Notes: generated from the letters alone by a model not told the origin. Shown: positions 17,984 through 27,435, numbered from the stretch's first letter. The stretch: 64,000 nt of DNA from Desulfosarcina ovata subsp. ovata (GCF_009689005.1 NZ_AP021879.1:6697501-6761500), one strand, 5' to 3'. Numbers and translations are program-made.

Positions 17984-20047
17984 ATGAAGAAAAAAAAGAG
18001 CACGAACATTGAGGCCACCCTGGCAAAGGCGGAGAAGTTTTTACGTTGCGGAAACTTTGCTCTGGCCTTGAAAACATTCGAAACCGTTCAAAAAGAATTG
18101 AACCGTGATGATATTGCCGACAAGATCACCCGCTGCCGGCAAGAAGTGAAAATCGGTCAGGCCAAGCAACTGGTAAAAAAGGCGTGCAGAGCGGTGAAAA
18201 AGGGAACCCTCGATTCGGCCTTGACATCGTTTCAACGGGCCAACGCCGTTTTAAACGAACCGTGGGTTACCCAGCAAATCGAGGCCATCGAGGGGAAACT
18301 GACCCGTCGAGACGCTTTTTCCAGTGCCCGGAGCGCTGAAACGGCCGGCGATTTTGAAAAAGCGGCAAAATGTTATGCAGCGGTTTGTGAACCGGATGAC
18401 CCATCCCGGGAATCGATGCTGATAAAAAGTGCGCGCTGCTTTGTCAAAGCCGGCCGCTATGCGGAAGCGTTGAACATTTTTAAAGACGTATCCCTGGCTG
18501 GTTCAGGGGCCCGTTACGATTACGGTTTCGCGCTGGTTCAATCCGGTTTTCTCGCCCAAGGACTTCGTGCCTGGGACGAGGTGGATGTTCAGGACAGCCG
18601 CTTTACGGAACAAAAACATTTGGTTGCCCGGCAATTGGCTGCCGATCTCGTGGATCGATTGAATCGGAAAGCGGATTTGGCTTCGATCCACGACGATGTT
18701 TCTTTTTTGATGCACAAGGCGGATTCGTTTTTTGGTCAAAGTCGACGAGACGAAATCAAAACCATCCATGAACATGCCGTATTCGCCTGGATCGAGGAAC
18801 TTTGGGAAAAAGAGGATTTTCATACCATCGAAAAGATCCTTGGAACCTCCGCATTGCCGTTGACGCCGGATCTTTTGGCACTCAAGGCGAAAGTAGGGTT
18901 CAAAACTGCCGGTGCGAACGGCCGGCATCTTCATACGATGTTGCTCTACTGGCTGCCTGCGATCTATTCGCCGCTGATTGCAACGTCTTTTGGCGACAAT
19001 GCCGGTAAGCGCCAGCAGGTTCGCCGGAAACTGATTGCCATGGCCGAAAGTTTGATAAAAAAGGCCAAGGGGAAACAAAACGGCCGCCGGGTGTTGACCG
19101 AACTCACCATCGATACGGAATTGATTCAAACCATCCGTGAAATAATGGAGCATCAGAGGAGCCGGACCGATTTTATTTTTACCCCGAGGCTGGCGGCTCT
19201 TCTCGACCGGTCCGAGGAATTCCTCTCTCTCATCCGTGAGAACGAATCCTTTTTTCAAGACAAGCACCGGTATCTGGAAACCGGGGCGTTCTATTCGGCC
19301 GCGGGTCGATATCTATACCACTTGAAAAACCATGACTACGAAAAGGCCGTTTGCCTGTTTACGGATTTACCACAGGATCGGAAAAAGGATGCTTTCATCG
19401 ATTACGCATTCAATCTGATCAGTTTCGAATATGGTTGCCATTGCCTTGACAACGAAGATGTCCAGGCAGGTCGATTTTTCCTGTCCGCACCGGCCCTTTT
19501 CGATGTTGCACCGGCCTTGGAGGAGAAATTGATCCAGAAAGCGTTGGACTTCGAAGAGTGGCCGTCCTTAAAACCTTTCGAAGATGTCCTGTCCGCCATT
19601 TATCGTCAGCGTCCCTCGAAAGTGTTGGAGAAAGCATTGTCCCTGGTGATGACTCGCCGGGCGATATCGATGTACAACGAAAGGAAATTGGCTCCCAAAG
19701 CCTTGAATGGTATTATCAACAGGGCCCTGAAACTCGATCCGGAAAATGAGATGGCGCGAGAGGCGAGCGAGAGCGGCGAAATCAACCAGGAAATTAAGGC
19801 CGTGTGCGACGCCTTCGATCGAATGAAATTGGGTAAAGCCAGTCGTATCGCCAGGGAATCCGAATACGATGAAGTCCGGGATCAATATTTTCAATTCATC
19901 GAGGATGCATTGGATCAAATTGGAAGATGCGGTTGGGAGGAACAGGAAAAAATGATGCTGATTAACGATCTGTATCAATGGGGAACATCGGTGGATGCCG
20001 ATCAACCCATCATGACGAAATTGGAAATGCATTTAAACATGAACTGA
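17984..20047 (+). CDS. TPR-like helical protein of the Hsp70 operon
   Basis: A 687-residue, mostly helical protein. I start it at the ATG at 17984, because before the IS insertion this codon overlapped the preceding stop (ATGA); a longer in-frame extension upstream lies within the IS. TPR-like helix pairs are visible near the N-terminus (AEKFLRCGNFALALKTFETV, SAETAGDFEKAAKCYAAV, SARCFVKAGRYAEALNIFKD) and again toward the C-terminus. There is no signal peptide or membrane segment, so it is probably cytoplasmic and may act as a scaffold or client adaptor for the Hsp70. No named family is recognised. After the insertion its expression must rely on readthrough or on a promoter in the IS. Confidence 0.8.
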   Translation: MKKKKSTNIEATLAKAEKFLRCGNFALALKTFETVQKELNRDDIADKITRCRQEVKIGQAKQLVKKACRAVKKGTLDSALTSFQRANAVLNEPWVTQQIEAIEGKLTRRDAFSSARSAETAGDFEKAAKCYAAVCEPDDPSRESMLIKSARCFVKAGRYAEALNIFKDVSLAGSGARYDYGFALVQSGFLAQGLRAWDEVDVQDSRFTEQKHLVARQLAADLVDRLNRKADLASIHDDVSFLMHKADSFFGQSRRDEIKTIHEHAVFAWIEELWEKEDFHTIEKILGTSALPLTPDLLALKAKVGFKTAGANGRHLHTMLLYWLPAIYSPLIATSFGDNAGKRQQVRRKLIAMAESLIKKAKGKQNGRRVLTELTIDTELIQTIREIMEHQRSRTDFIFTPRLAALLDRSEEFLSLIRENESFFQDKHRYLETGAFYSAAGRYLYHLKNHDYEKAVCLFTDLPQDRKKDAFIDYAFNLISFEYGCHCLDNEDVQAGRFFLSAPALFDVAPALEEKLIQKALDFEEWPSLKPFEDVLSAIYRQRPSKVLEKALSLVMTRRAISMYNERKLAPKALNGIINRALKLDPENEMAREASESGEINQEIKAVCDAFDRMKLGKASRIARESEYDEVRDQYFQFIEDALDQIGRCGWEEQEKMMLINDLYQWGTSVDADQPIMTKLEMHLNMN

Positions 20048-20061
20048 TCGATGGTGAGCGA

Positions 20062-20343
20062 ATGAACCCGTACACAGTTTTGAATGTTGATCCCCATGCA
20101 ACCAAAAAAGAGATCATCCAGGCGGTAGCCCGGGGAATGCGTGAAAAAAAATACACCGGACGGGAATTGGCGCAAGCCCAGAAAATGTTGCTGGATCCCG
20201 TATCCGCCGCCGTTCAAGAATTTATCCATTGCATCCATTGGGATGATGTCAGGCGATCGTTGCCCAGCCTGGATGGGGTGATGTCCGATCGAGGGTCGAT
20301 TGCCGGGTTGAAGCGCCTTTCGATTGGCGATGAAGAGGCATGA
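20062..20343 (+). CDS. J-domain-like protein lacking HPD
   Basis: A 93-residue protein beginning YTVLNVDPHATKKEIIQAVA, which follows the helix I-II pattern of J-domains (compare Y-x-VL-G-V-x-x-x-A-x-x-x-EI-x-x-A). The segment after helix II, where the catalytic HPD should be, reads GMREKKYTGRELAQAQKML and has no HPD. It therefore should not stimulate Hsp70 ATPase in the usual way and may be a docking or regulatory J-like protein. It starts 14 bases after the TPR-like gene and overlaps the GrpE-like gene by four bases. The J-like assignment is my inference from pattern and context. Confidence 0.7.
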   Translation: MNPYTVLNVDPHATKKEIIQAVARGMREKKYTGRELAQAQKMLLDPVSAAVQEFIHCIHWDDVRRSLPSLDGVMSDRGSIAGLKRLSIGDEEA

Positions 20344-20798
20344 ATTCCAAAAAGGCGTTTCTTAAACAGAAGCTGATCGAGTTCCAGCGCAGGATTGCCG
20401 AACTCGATCATCGCCTGAAGGAATCGCGCGAATCGTTTCGCAAAAGGGAAGCAGACCTGATCCTTGAATTACTTACACTGCTTGATGCATTTGAGAACAT
20501 CGATGAAACGATCGAAGCCAAACAGGATCAATTTGATAAAAGCGCCCGCATGCTTTCCAAAAATATCCGTTCTGTCCATAAAAAGCTCAAACGACTGTTG
20601 CAGACCCGGGATCTGGTTGAAATCGAATTTCCTGAAGACATGGCCCGAATCGATCATTGTAAAATCGTCGACACCCGTTCTGCCCCGGGATCCAGGAACG
20701 AGACCATCCTTTCCGTGGTAAAAAAGGGGTATGTGAATAAGAAAAATGGAAGAGTTCTCAGAAAAGCCGAAGTGATTACGGTTTTCAACGATGAGTAA
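20340..20798 (+). CDS. GrpE-like nucleotide exchange factor of the Hsp70 operon
   Basis: A 152-residue protein with a long N-terminal helix (about residues 1-70, including LILELLTLLDAFENIDETIE) and a small beta C-terminal part (VVKKGYVNKKNGRVLRKAEV). This is the GrpE architecture and ends with the GrpE-like pattern GY...GRVLRxAxV. It would release ADP from the operon's own Hsp70. Its overlap with the J-like gene (ATGA at 20340) and shared direction make it the last dedicated gene of the chaperone operon. It is somewhat short for GrpE, and sequence divergence suggests specialisation for this Hsp70. Confidence 0.8.
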   Translation: MNSKKAFLKQKLIEFQRRIAELDHRLKESRESFRKREADLILELLTLLDAFENIDETIEAKQDQFDKSARMLSKNIRSVHKKLKRLLQTRDLVEIEFPEDMARIDHCKIVDTRSAPGSRNETILSVVKKGYVNKKNGRVLRKAEVITVFNDE

Positions 20799-20828
20799 CC
20801 CAAGCTCCGGTAAGCGGATAGATACCCC

Positions 20829-22214
20829 ATGAAACCCATCGTAGCTATCGTCGGCCGGCCCAATGTGGGCAAGTCGACCCTGTTCAATCGAATCACCCGC
20901 AGCCGGGACGCCATTGTGGACGATCTGCCCGGTGTGACCCGGGACCGCAATTTCGGGGATGCCCGCTGGAACGACAAGGCCTTTACCCTGGTGGACACCG
21001 GCGGTTTTGCCGAGGGCGATGTGGACGCCTTCGCCCCGCACATCCGCCTGCAGGTGGAACAGGCCATCGAGCATGCCGATGCCGTGGTTCTGGTCCTTGA
21101 CGGGAAAGGGGGAAGTTCCCCTTTTGACACCGACCTGATCCAGACGTTGCGGACCGTGGAAAAGCCCGTTTTTTACGTGGTCAACAAGATCGACGGGGAA
21201 GGGCAGGAAAAGGCCCTGTTTGACTTCTACGGGCTGGGCGTCGATCGCCTCTTTCCCGTATCGGCCGAGCATGGATACGGGGTGGCCGGTTTCCTCGACG
21301 AACTGACCGACGGCTTTCCCGATGCACCGGCCGAAGATGAACTCCCCGATGAGATCCGCATTGCGGTGATCGGCAAGCCCAACGCGGGCAAGTCCTCCCT
21401 GATCAACGCCATCCTGGGGGAAGAGCGGCTGGTGGTCAGCGATGTGGCCGGCACCACCCGGGACGCCATCGATACGGCGTTTACGCGCGATGGGAAAAAC
21501 TATGTGCTGGTCGATACCGCCGGCATCCGCCGCAAGGGCAAGGTGTCCCAGCGGCTGGAAAAATTTTCCATCATCAAGGCCCTGCGCAGCCTGGAACGCT
21601 GTCATGTGGCCCTGATCATCATCGATGCGGAAGAGGGCATCTCCGACCAGGATGCCCGGGTGGCCGGTTACGCTTACGACCGTGGCTGCGGAGCGATCTT
21701 TCTGCTGAACAAGTGGGACCTGGTGGACAACCGGGACGGCAAAGCCCTCAAGCGCATGACCGAAAACCTGCGCATGACGGCCAAATTCTTAAGCTTCGCC
21801 CCGGTCCTGACCGTGTCGGCCAAGACCGGGCAGCGCGTCCCGAAGATATTTCCCGTGGTGGATCAGGTCTTTGCCCAGTATGCGGTCCGCATTACCACCG
21901 GCCAGCTCAACAAGGTCATGGAAAAGGCCCTGGAACGTACGCCACCGTCCTTGCACAAGGGCAAACGGCTCAAGTTCTACTATGCCACCCAGGTCTCCAC
22001 CCGGCCGCCGACATTCGTGAGTTTTGTAAACTTTCCCGATGCCGTGCATTTTTCCTACCAGCGCTACCTGGTGAATCAGATCCGCGAGACCTTCAAGCTG
22101 GATAAAACCCCCCTGCGGCTGCTGCTGAAACAGCGCACCGGAAAAAACCCGGATTTTCTGAACAAGAAACGGACACCGGTCAGGCGGAAGCGAAGACGCC
22201 GGGAGAAGCGATAA
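20829..22214 (+). CDS. der: Ribosome biogenesis GTPase Der (EngA)
   Basis: A 461-residue protein with two tandem GTPase domains (P-loops GRPNVGKST and GKPNAGKSS, with G3 DTGG and DTAG, and G4 NKID and NKWD). A KH-like C-terminal domain and a basic tail (RRKRRRREKR) complete the family architecture. It is essential for 50S subunit maturation in well-studied bacteria. It starts 30 bases after the GrpE-like gene and could be read from the same transcript, although it is not functionally tied to it. Length and motifs are normal. Confidence 0.96.
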   Translation: MKPIVAIVGRPNVGKSTLFNRITRSRDAIVDDLPGVTRDRNFGDARWNDKAFTLVDTGGFAEGDVDAFAPHIRLQVEQAIEHADAVVLVLDGKGGSSPFDTDLIQTLRTVEKPVFYVVNKIDGEGQEKALFDFYGLGVDRLFPVSAEHGYGVAGFLDELTDGFPDAPAEDELPDEIRIAVIGKPNAGKSSLINAILGEERLVVSDVAGTTRDAIDTAFTRDGKNYVLVDTAGIRRKGKVSQRLEKFSIIKALRSLERCHVALIIIDAEEGISDQDARVAGYAYDRGCGAIFLLNKWDLVDNRDGKALKRMTENLRMTAKFLSFAPVLTVSAKTGQRVPKIFPVVDQVFAQYAVRITTGQLNKVMEKALERTPPSLHKGKRLKFYYATQVSTRPPTFVSFVNFPDAVHFSYQRYLVNQIRETFKLDKTPLRLLLKQRTGKNPDFLNKKRTPVRRKRRRREKR

Positions 22215-22249
22215 CCGTTGATGCCGATATCGGGCTTTTCACGGCTTCG

Positions 22250-23413
22250 TCAACGATTGGCTGCCTGCGGTTGATAGAGGCAGCGCCCCTCGCCGAACAC
22301 GGCCACCGGATAGGCGGTCAGATCAAAGGGATCGCCGTTCCAGCAGGTGAACGAGGCCCAGCGGCCCTTTCGCAGGGTGCCCACCTTTTTTTCGATGCCT
22401 AAAAACTCGGCGTTTTTGCGGGAGATGACTTCGATGGCCTGCTGCCTGGTGTAGCCGCAACGGATCAACCAGCGGGTGGTGAGCAAAAGATTGCGCGCCG
22501 GAATAACCGGATGATCGGTGATCAGGCCGAAAAAGACCTCTGAGTCGACCAAGTGGCGGATATTGCGCCAGTTTTCGTGGCGCAGCTCCACTTTGTAGGC
22601 GAATGAATCCAGGGGCCCAAAGGCCACGGGAATGTTTCTGCGCCTCAGCTCGGTGAAAATTTCCGGTTGGTGCACGTCGCCGGCATGCTCCACGGTGACC
22701 CGCAGACCAAAGGCATCGACCAGGCGCAGCAGGGCGGCGATATCGTCGGTTTTGTGGACGTGGCACCGCAAAATGGTCTTGCCTGCCATCAGATCCCGCA
22801 GCACGCGTTCTTCGGCGGAGAACTCTATTTTGTCTTTTTCCTTGCCCTTGGCCGCCTGCCGGCGGTCCAGCTTATCGCGCACCTGGTAGAGTTTTTCCCG
22901 AAACATGCCCACGGCGCCCATGCGTGTGGTGGGGCGCTCGCCTTTCCAGTTCCGGGTGGACATGGGATTGTGGCCAAAGGCTGCCTTGACGCCGGCCCGG
23001 CCGACCAGCGCCTCGCTGCTGTTGTTGGCAAAATGGCGAATGATGGCCGACAAGCCGCCCACGATGTTGCCGCTGCCCGGCACGATGCAAGAGTACAACA
23101 CCCCCATCTCGATGGCATCGGCAAACGCCGGGTCGTCCATCTGAAGGGAGTCGAGGGCGTCGGGCAGAAAGAATAGGGCTCTGGCCTGCTCGTTGCCTTC
23201 GCCCTCGGATTCCGGTTCCCCGGCACGATACAAACCAATGTGGCTGTGGGGGTCGATAAATGCCGGCGTCACCACCGGAAATTCGCCAATCAGTTGGCAG
23301 GCGGCTTGTTTTGTTTTGGCAGCGCCAATAATGTCCGTGCCTTTGAATGATAAAAACACCTGGCTGAGCAGGTCGGTGCCTGTATAGAGCTGGTCGGCGA
23401 AAATACATTTCAT
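22250..23413 (-). CDS. Amidohydrolase, imidazolonepropionase-like
   Basis: I choose the ATG at 23413 (387 residues, MKCIFADQLYTG). It has a GGGAG ribosome site upstream, and longer in-frame starts add sequence unlike the family. The metal-binding motif is in TPAFIDPHSHIGLYR, with further His in RCHVHKTDDI and TVEHAGDVH and an Asp in GLITDHPV. The C-terminal beta-sandwich pattern (GTLRKGRWASFTCWNGDPFD) is typical of cytosolic amidohydrolases annotated as imidazolonepropionase-like. The true substrate is unknown. It converges with der and stands divergent to rarA. Confidence 0.85.
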   Translation of the reverse strand: MKCIFADQLYTGTDLLSQVFLSFKGTDIIGAAKTKQAACQLIGEFPVVTPAFIDPHSHIGLYRAGEPESEGEGNEQARALFFLPDALDSLQMDDPAFADAIEMGVLYSCIVPGSGNIVGGLSAIIRHFANNSSEALVGRAGVKAAFGHNPMSTRNWKGERPTTRMGAVGMFREKLYQVRDKLDRRQAAKGKEKDKIEFSAEERVLRDLMAGKTILRCHVHKTDDIAALLRLVDAFGLRVTVEHAGDVHQPEIFTELRRRNIPVAFGPLDSFAYKVELRHENWRNIRHLVDSEVFFGLITDHPVIPARNLLLTTRWLIRCGYTRQQAIEVISRKNAEFLGIEKKVGTLRKGRWASFTCWNGDPFDLTAYPVAVFGEGRCLYQPQAANR

Positions 23414-23569
23414 CGTGGCTTGTACTCCCATGGCAACTGGATAGGAACAAAATAAAAGAAGACCCCACAGGGCCATATGGATAACCTACGTCGAATATTC
23501 TTTGGACTCAATGTGAATTTTCGCCGGTCCGACTTTTTTTTAGCCGGCCGGTGGTATATATAGCCGGCC

Positions 23570-24919
23570 ATGGATCTATTCGACCAACAGGCAGAGTCCG
23601 CCACCGACCATGAACGGCCCCTGGCCGAACGCATGCGCCCCCGGCGGCTGAGCGATGTGTTCGGCCAGAACGATGTCACCGGCCCGGGCAGCCTGGTGCA
23701 CCATGCCATCGAAAACGACCGCATCTTCTCCATGATCCTGTGGGGACCGCCCGGTTGCGGCAAGACCACCCTGGCGCGCATCGTCGCCCGTGAGACCCGC
23801 TCCCATTTTATCCATTTTTCGGCAGTCCTTTCAGGGGTCAAACAGATCCGCGAAACCATCGAGGACGCCAAAAAACAACGCCGGTTCCAGCGCCGGCGCA
23901 CCATCCTCTTCGTGGATGAAATCCACCGCTTCAACAAGGCCCAGCAGGATGCCTTTCTTCATCATGTGGAATCCGGACTGATCACCCTGATCGGGGCCAC
24001 CACAGAAAACCCGTCCTTTGAAGTGATCTCCGCGCTGCTCTCCCGTTGCCGGGTGATTACCCTCAATCTGTTGGATGAAGCGGCCCTGGGCCAGGTGATC
24101 GATCGGGCTCTGGCCGACGAGGCGGCCGGTCTCGGCGGTCTCGGTTTGAGCCTCTCCGAGGAAGCCCGCCAGCACCTGGTCTCCATTTCTTCAGGGGATG
24201 CGCGCAGCGCCCTCAACAATCTGGAGGTGGCGGCGACGCTGGCCTTGGCCGAGGCGAATGCCGAGGAACCTGCGGGGAGGACGATCACCCTTGCCCATGT
24301 GGAAAAGGCCCTTCAGAAAAAGGCCCTGCTTTACGACAAACATGGCGATGAGCATTTCAACCTCATCTCCGCCTTTCACAAAAGCCTGCGCGGCAGCGAT
24401 CCGGATGCGGCCCTGTACTGGCTGGCGCGCATGCTCGAAGCCGGCGAGGATGCCCTGTACGTGGCCCGCCGCATGGTGCGCTTCGCCTCCGAGGATATTG
24501 GCAACGCCGACCCCTTCGCCCTGCGCATCGCCCTGGGGGCAATGGCGTCCTTCCGTTTTCTGGGGCATCCGGAAGGGGACCTGGCCCTGGCCCAGGCGGC
24601 GGTCTACCTGGCCACGGCACCCAAGAGCAACAGCGTCTACAAGGCCTGGAACGCGGCCCGCAAAGTGGCGAGGGAAAAAGGCGCCTTGCCGGTTCCCCTG
24701 CATATCCGTAACGCACCGACGGGATTGATGAAAGACCTGGGCTACGGCAAGGAGTACCGCTATGCCCACGATTTCAAGGACGGGTATGTTGTTCAGGAAT
24801 ATCTTCCCGACGCCATTGCCGGCAATCTGTTTTACTTCCCCACCGACCGGGGATACGAGAAAATGATTGCCGGACGCGTGAAACAGTGGCGGGCGTTGAA
24901 GGAGAAAGACAAAAAGTGA
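23570..24919 (+). CDS. rarA: Replication-associated recombination protein A (RarA/MgsA)
   Basis: A 449-residue AAA+ ATPase related to clamp loaders. Walker A is GPPGCGKTT, Walker B is FVDEIHRFNKAQQD, sensor 1 is GATTENPSFEV, and the arginine-finger region is ALLSRCRV. The C-terminal tetramerisation region (about residues 260-440, KSLRGSDPDAALYWLARM) is typical. It acts at stalled replication forks. Two exact copies of TAGCCGGCC lie 20 bases apart just upstream (23541-23549 and 23561-23569), the second touching the start codon; their meaning is unknown. No damage seen. Confidence 0.95.
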   Translation: MDLFDQQAESATDHERPLAERMRPRRLSDVFGQNDVTGPGSLVHHAIENDRIFSMILWGPPGCGKTTLARIVARETRSHFIHFSAVLSGVKQIRETIEDAKKQRRFQRRRTILFVDEIHRFNKAQQDAFLHHVESGLITLIGATTENPSFEVISALLSRCRVITLNLLDEAALGQVIDRALADEAAGLGGLGLSLSEEARQHLVSISSGDARSALNNLEVAATLALAEANAEEPAGRTITLAHVEKALQKKALLYDKHGDEHFNLISAFHKSLRGSDPDAALYWLARMLEAGEDALYVARRMVRFASEDIGNADPFALRIALGAMASFRFLGHPEGDLALAQAAVYLATAPKSNSVYKAWNAARKVAREKGALPVPLHIRNAPTGLMKDLGYGKEYRYAHDFKDGYVVQEYLPDAIAGNLFYFPTDRGYEKMIAGRVKQWRALKEKDKK

Positions 24920-25008
24920 TTCAGTCCTCGATCAAGACAAGTGCATATTTTGCCAGACCAACAAGATGCCAAGGCATACGTGATTATCCTCAAAAATAAG
25001 GAAAAACA

Positions 25009-25431
25009 ATGGAGATCAGACTTCAGTCGATTGGAACCGCACACACCGACACCCGGAGCGTTCCCCGTCACTGGACGGTGTCGGACGTTGAGGGAACACT
25101 GGTTATTGATCCGCAGTACACCGATGGGCTTGCGGATATCAGTGCCGGTCAACGGATCATCGTGCTTTTTCACTTCCACAAAAGCGCACCCTTTACACCC
25201 CAATGGTTAAAACAAACCCCGCCCCATCGGAATCAGACATCGGGGGTGTTCAGTATTTGTTCGCCCAGACGTCCCAATCCCATTGGTCTCTCGGTGGTGA
25301 CCGTATCGGCGCGTGAAGAAAATGTTTTGCACGTTAAAGGCATGGATATGATCGACGGCACGCCGATTCTGGACATCAAGCCGTTCATCGTCGACGAGAG
25401 TAACCTGCCGAGTCGGGAAGATGCGGAATGA
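25009..25431 (+). CDS. trmO: tRNA (N6-threonylcarbamoyladenosine37-N6)-methyltransferase TrmO
   Basis: A 140-residue single-domain protein of the TsaA/TrmO fold, matching the short form. The hallmark segment SPRRPNPIGLSVVTV is present, as is the C-terminal DIKPFI(V)DE pattern. Using S-adenosylmethionine it methylates t6A at position 37 of certain tRNAs. It is preceded by a usable ribosome site (AAGGAA). It stands next to an oxyanion importer, an arrangement often seen in anaerobes. Not all family members have proven tRNA targets. Confidence 0.88.
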   Translation: MEIRLQSIGTAHTDTRSVPRHWTVSDVEGTLVIDPQYTDGLADISAGQRIIVLFHFHKSAPFTPQWLKQTPPHRNQTSGVFSICSPRRPNPIGLSVVTVSAREENVLHVKGMDMIDGTPILDIKPFIVDESNLPSREDAE

Positions 25432-25530
25432 GATACAATCCATTCACCAGTGGAACCCGGATTGGAAAAGTCTGGTCGCAGGCATGGCCAGCTCTTACGG
25501 AAAACGGTGTAGAACCAGACGGTTTGCGCA

Positions 25531-25558
25531 TGTAGGAGCGGGCCATGCCCGCGAAAGG
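25531..25558. repeat. Short palindromic (REP-like) repeat
   Basis: GTAGGAGCGGGCCATGCCCGCGA contains GCGGGC and GCCCGC arms around a short loop. Such units are widespread extragenic repeats. It lies between trmO and the end of the convergent transporter operon, where it may also act as a transcription stop. Confidence 0.6.
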
Positions 25559-25591
25559 ACAAAAATCAATCCAAATGATGTGGCCACCCTA

Positions 25592-26656
25592 TCAACCGGC
25601 CTGGACGATATTGACATGCTCTTTTCTGATCCACGCATAAACGTCGTCGCCCCGATGGAGATTCAACCGGTGCATGGCACGATGCGGGATGAGGGCATGC
25701 ATGGCGATGGCGTCCGCCTGAAGATCGAGCAGTGACGACGATCCTTCGGGAACAATATTTTTCAAGGTGGCTTTGACGACATTGAATCCGTTGGCGTGTG
25801 CCGGCTTGTTGCGGGAGACACGGATATCCTCATGGCGGATGGCGACATCGACGGGCACGCCCTGATCGGCCTGATCGAAACTTTGGAGACAGGTTCCCCC
25901 CAAATCGATAGCGACGCTGCCGTTTTTGCGGGAGACCACCGTGCCGCGGTAAAAACCGGTACCCACAAATTCGGCGACAAAACGGCTGTTGGGCCGGTTG
26001 AACACCTCATGCAGCGCCCCCAACTGAAGCAGACGGCCATCTTTGAATACCGCCAGTTTGTTTGCCAGGGCCCATGCATCGTCAAGATCATGGGTAATGT
26101 GGATCACCGTTGTGGTTTGATCCCGAATCGCCTCTTTCAGCAGCAGGCGGGCACGACGGCGCGTTTGCTGGTCGAGGGCTGAAAAGGGCTCGTCCATGAG
26201 CAGAAGCGCCGGTTCGACGATGAGCACACGCGCCAGGGCGGCCCGCTGCTGTTCCCCGCCGGACAAGGTGGTGGGTTTCCGGTGCAGCAAATGGTCGATG
26301 TGAAGGGACCCCGCCATCTTACGGATCGCGTCGTCCATATTCCCCGGTTTGTGCTTCTTGAGCCCGTAGGCGATATTCTGGTAGACCGTCATATGCGGAA
26401 GCAGAGCATAGTCCTGGTAAACGATGCCGATATGTCGCTTTTCCGGCAGTTCATTGACGAGCTCCCTTCCATCCAGAACGATATTCCCCTGGTCAGGCCG
26501 CCAAAAGCCGACGATGCTCTCGAGAAAAATGGTTTTGCCGGCTCCGGTCGGACCGATAATGGTCAGATAATCTCCCCGGTCCAGCGAGAGCGAGACACCC
26601 TTGAGACGGAACTCTCCAAGATTGATATGCAGGTTGTCGATTTCGACGAAACTCAT
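25592..26656 (-). CDS. Molybdate/tungstate-type ABC transporter ATPase
   Basis: A 354-residue ABC ATPase with Walker A (GPTGAGKT), signature LSGGEQQRAALARVL and Walker B (LLMDEPFSALD). After about residue 235 there is a C-terminal regulatory extension of TOBE type, typical of molybdate, tungstate and sulfate importers. It overlaps the permease gene by four bases. It energises import of the oxyanion bound by the ModA-like protein, which would supply molybdenum or tungsten cofactors important in anaerobes. Confidence 0.9.
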   Translation of the reverse strand: MSFVEIDNLHINLGEFRLKGVSLSLDRGDYLTIIGPTGAGKTIFLESIVGFWRPDQGNIVLDGRELVNELPEKRHIGIVYQDYALLPHMTVYQNIAYGLKKHKPGNMDDAIRKMAGSLHIDHLLHRKPTTLSGGEQQRAALARVLIVEPALLLMDEPFSALDQQTRRRARLLLKEAIRDQTTTVIHITHDLDDAWALANKLAVFKDGRLLQLGALHEVFNRPNSRFVAEFVGTGFYRGTVVSRKNGSVAIDLGGTCLQSFDQADQGVPVDVAIRHEDIRVSRNKPAHANGFNVVKATLKNIVPEGSSSLLDLQADAIAMHALIPHRAMHRLNLHRGDDVYAWIRKEHVNIVQAG

Positions 26657-27435
26657 ATTCCGACCTCTGCCTTCTCAAAGATAAAAATGGCGATGAAAGA
26701 AACGGTCGTCAGCACGATGCCGCTGGTCAGTGCCATGCCCATATTGCCGTAGGAGATGTTGAGGTAAAGGGTCATGGGCAGCACTTCGGTTTTCATATAG
26801 GTGCCGCCGGCCAGGATCAGCACCGTACCGAAGGTGCCGATACACCGGGCGAAGGAAATGACCGTGGCGGCGAGAATGCCGTTTTTGGCCAACGGCAGCG
26901 AGACGTGGTAGAACGTTTCCATTTGAGAATAGCCGAGGGAGCGGGATACGAATTCCAGCCTCGGATTGATGTAATCGAAGGTCGATTTCAGGATTCGGCT
27001 GGCATATGGCAGGGCCGTGAAAAATTGGGCCGCCACCACCCCCTGTTTGGTGAAAACCAGGTTGATGGACAGCCGTTTGAACACTTCTCCCACCACGGTG
27101 TTGCCGAAAAGAAGCAGCAGGCAAAGACCCAAAACAAGCTCCGGGAAGGCCACCGGCAGATCGAGAATGGTCTTGACGAAGCCTTTAAAGGGAAAATCGA
27201 ACCGCGAAAGGGCGTAGCCGATCGGCAGGGCGAACACCATTACCATCAGCGTGGAGACGATGCCGGTTACCATGGAGAGTTTCAGGGAGAAGCGCATCTC
27301 CTCGCTCCACAGGTTTTCCCATACATCCGTAAGATCCGGCACCAGAAACAAAGATACGATCGCAAACACCAGCAGAAAGGTAACCAAAAGGGATATGCCG
27401 ATACAGCTGATCTGGAATATCCCTATTTGGCGCAA
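26653..27435 (-). CDS. Molybdate/tungstate-type ABC transporter permease
   Basis: A 260-residue membrane protein with about six hydrophobic segments and a cytoplasmic coupling loop (SRSLGYSQMETFYHVSLPLA) typical of CysTW/ModB permeases. It overlaps the binding-protein gene by 13 bases and the ATPase gene by four, so the three are translationally linked. It forms the channel of the importer. Confidence 0.9.
   Translation of the reverse strand: MRQIGIFQISCIGISLLVTFLLVFAIVSLFLVPDLTDVWENLWSEEMRFSLKLSMVTGIVSTLMVMVFALPIGYALSRFDFPFKGFVKTILDLPVAFPELVLGLCLLLLFGNTVVGEVFKRLSINLVFTKQGVVAAQFFTALPYASRILKSTFDYINPRLEFVSRSLGYSQMETFYHVSLPLAKNGILAATVISFARCIGTFGTVLILAGGTYMKTEVLPMTLYLNISYGNMGMALTSGIVLTTVSFIAIFIFEKAEVGI

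Noticed and set aside
22215..22249. CCGATATCGG palindrome followed by CTTTT as a terminator between der and the amidohydrolase gene
   Set aside because: A palindrome without loop and with a short T run is too weak to call.
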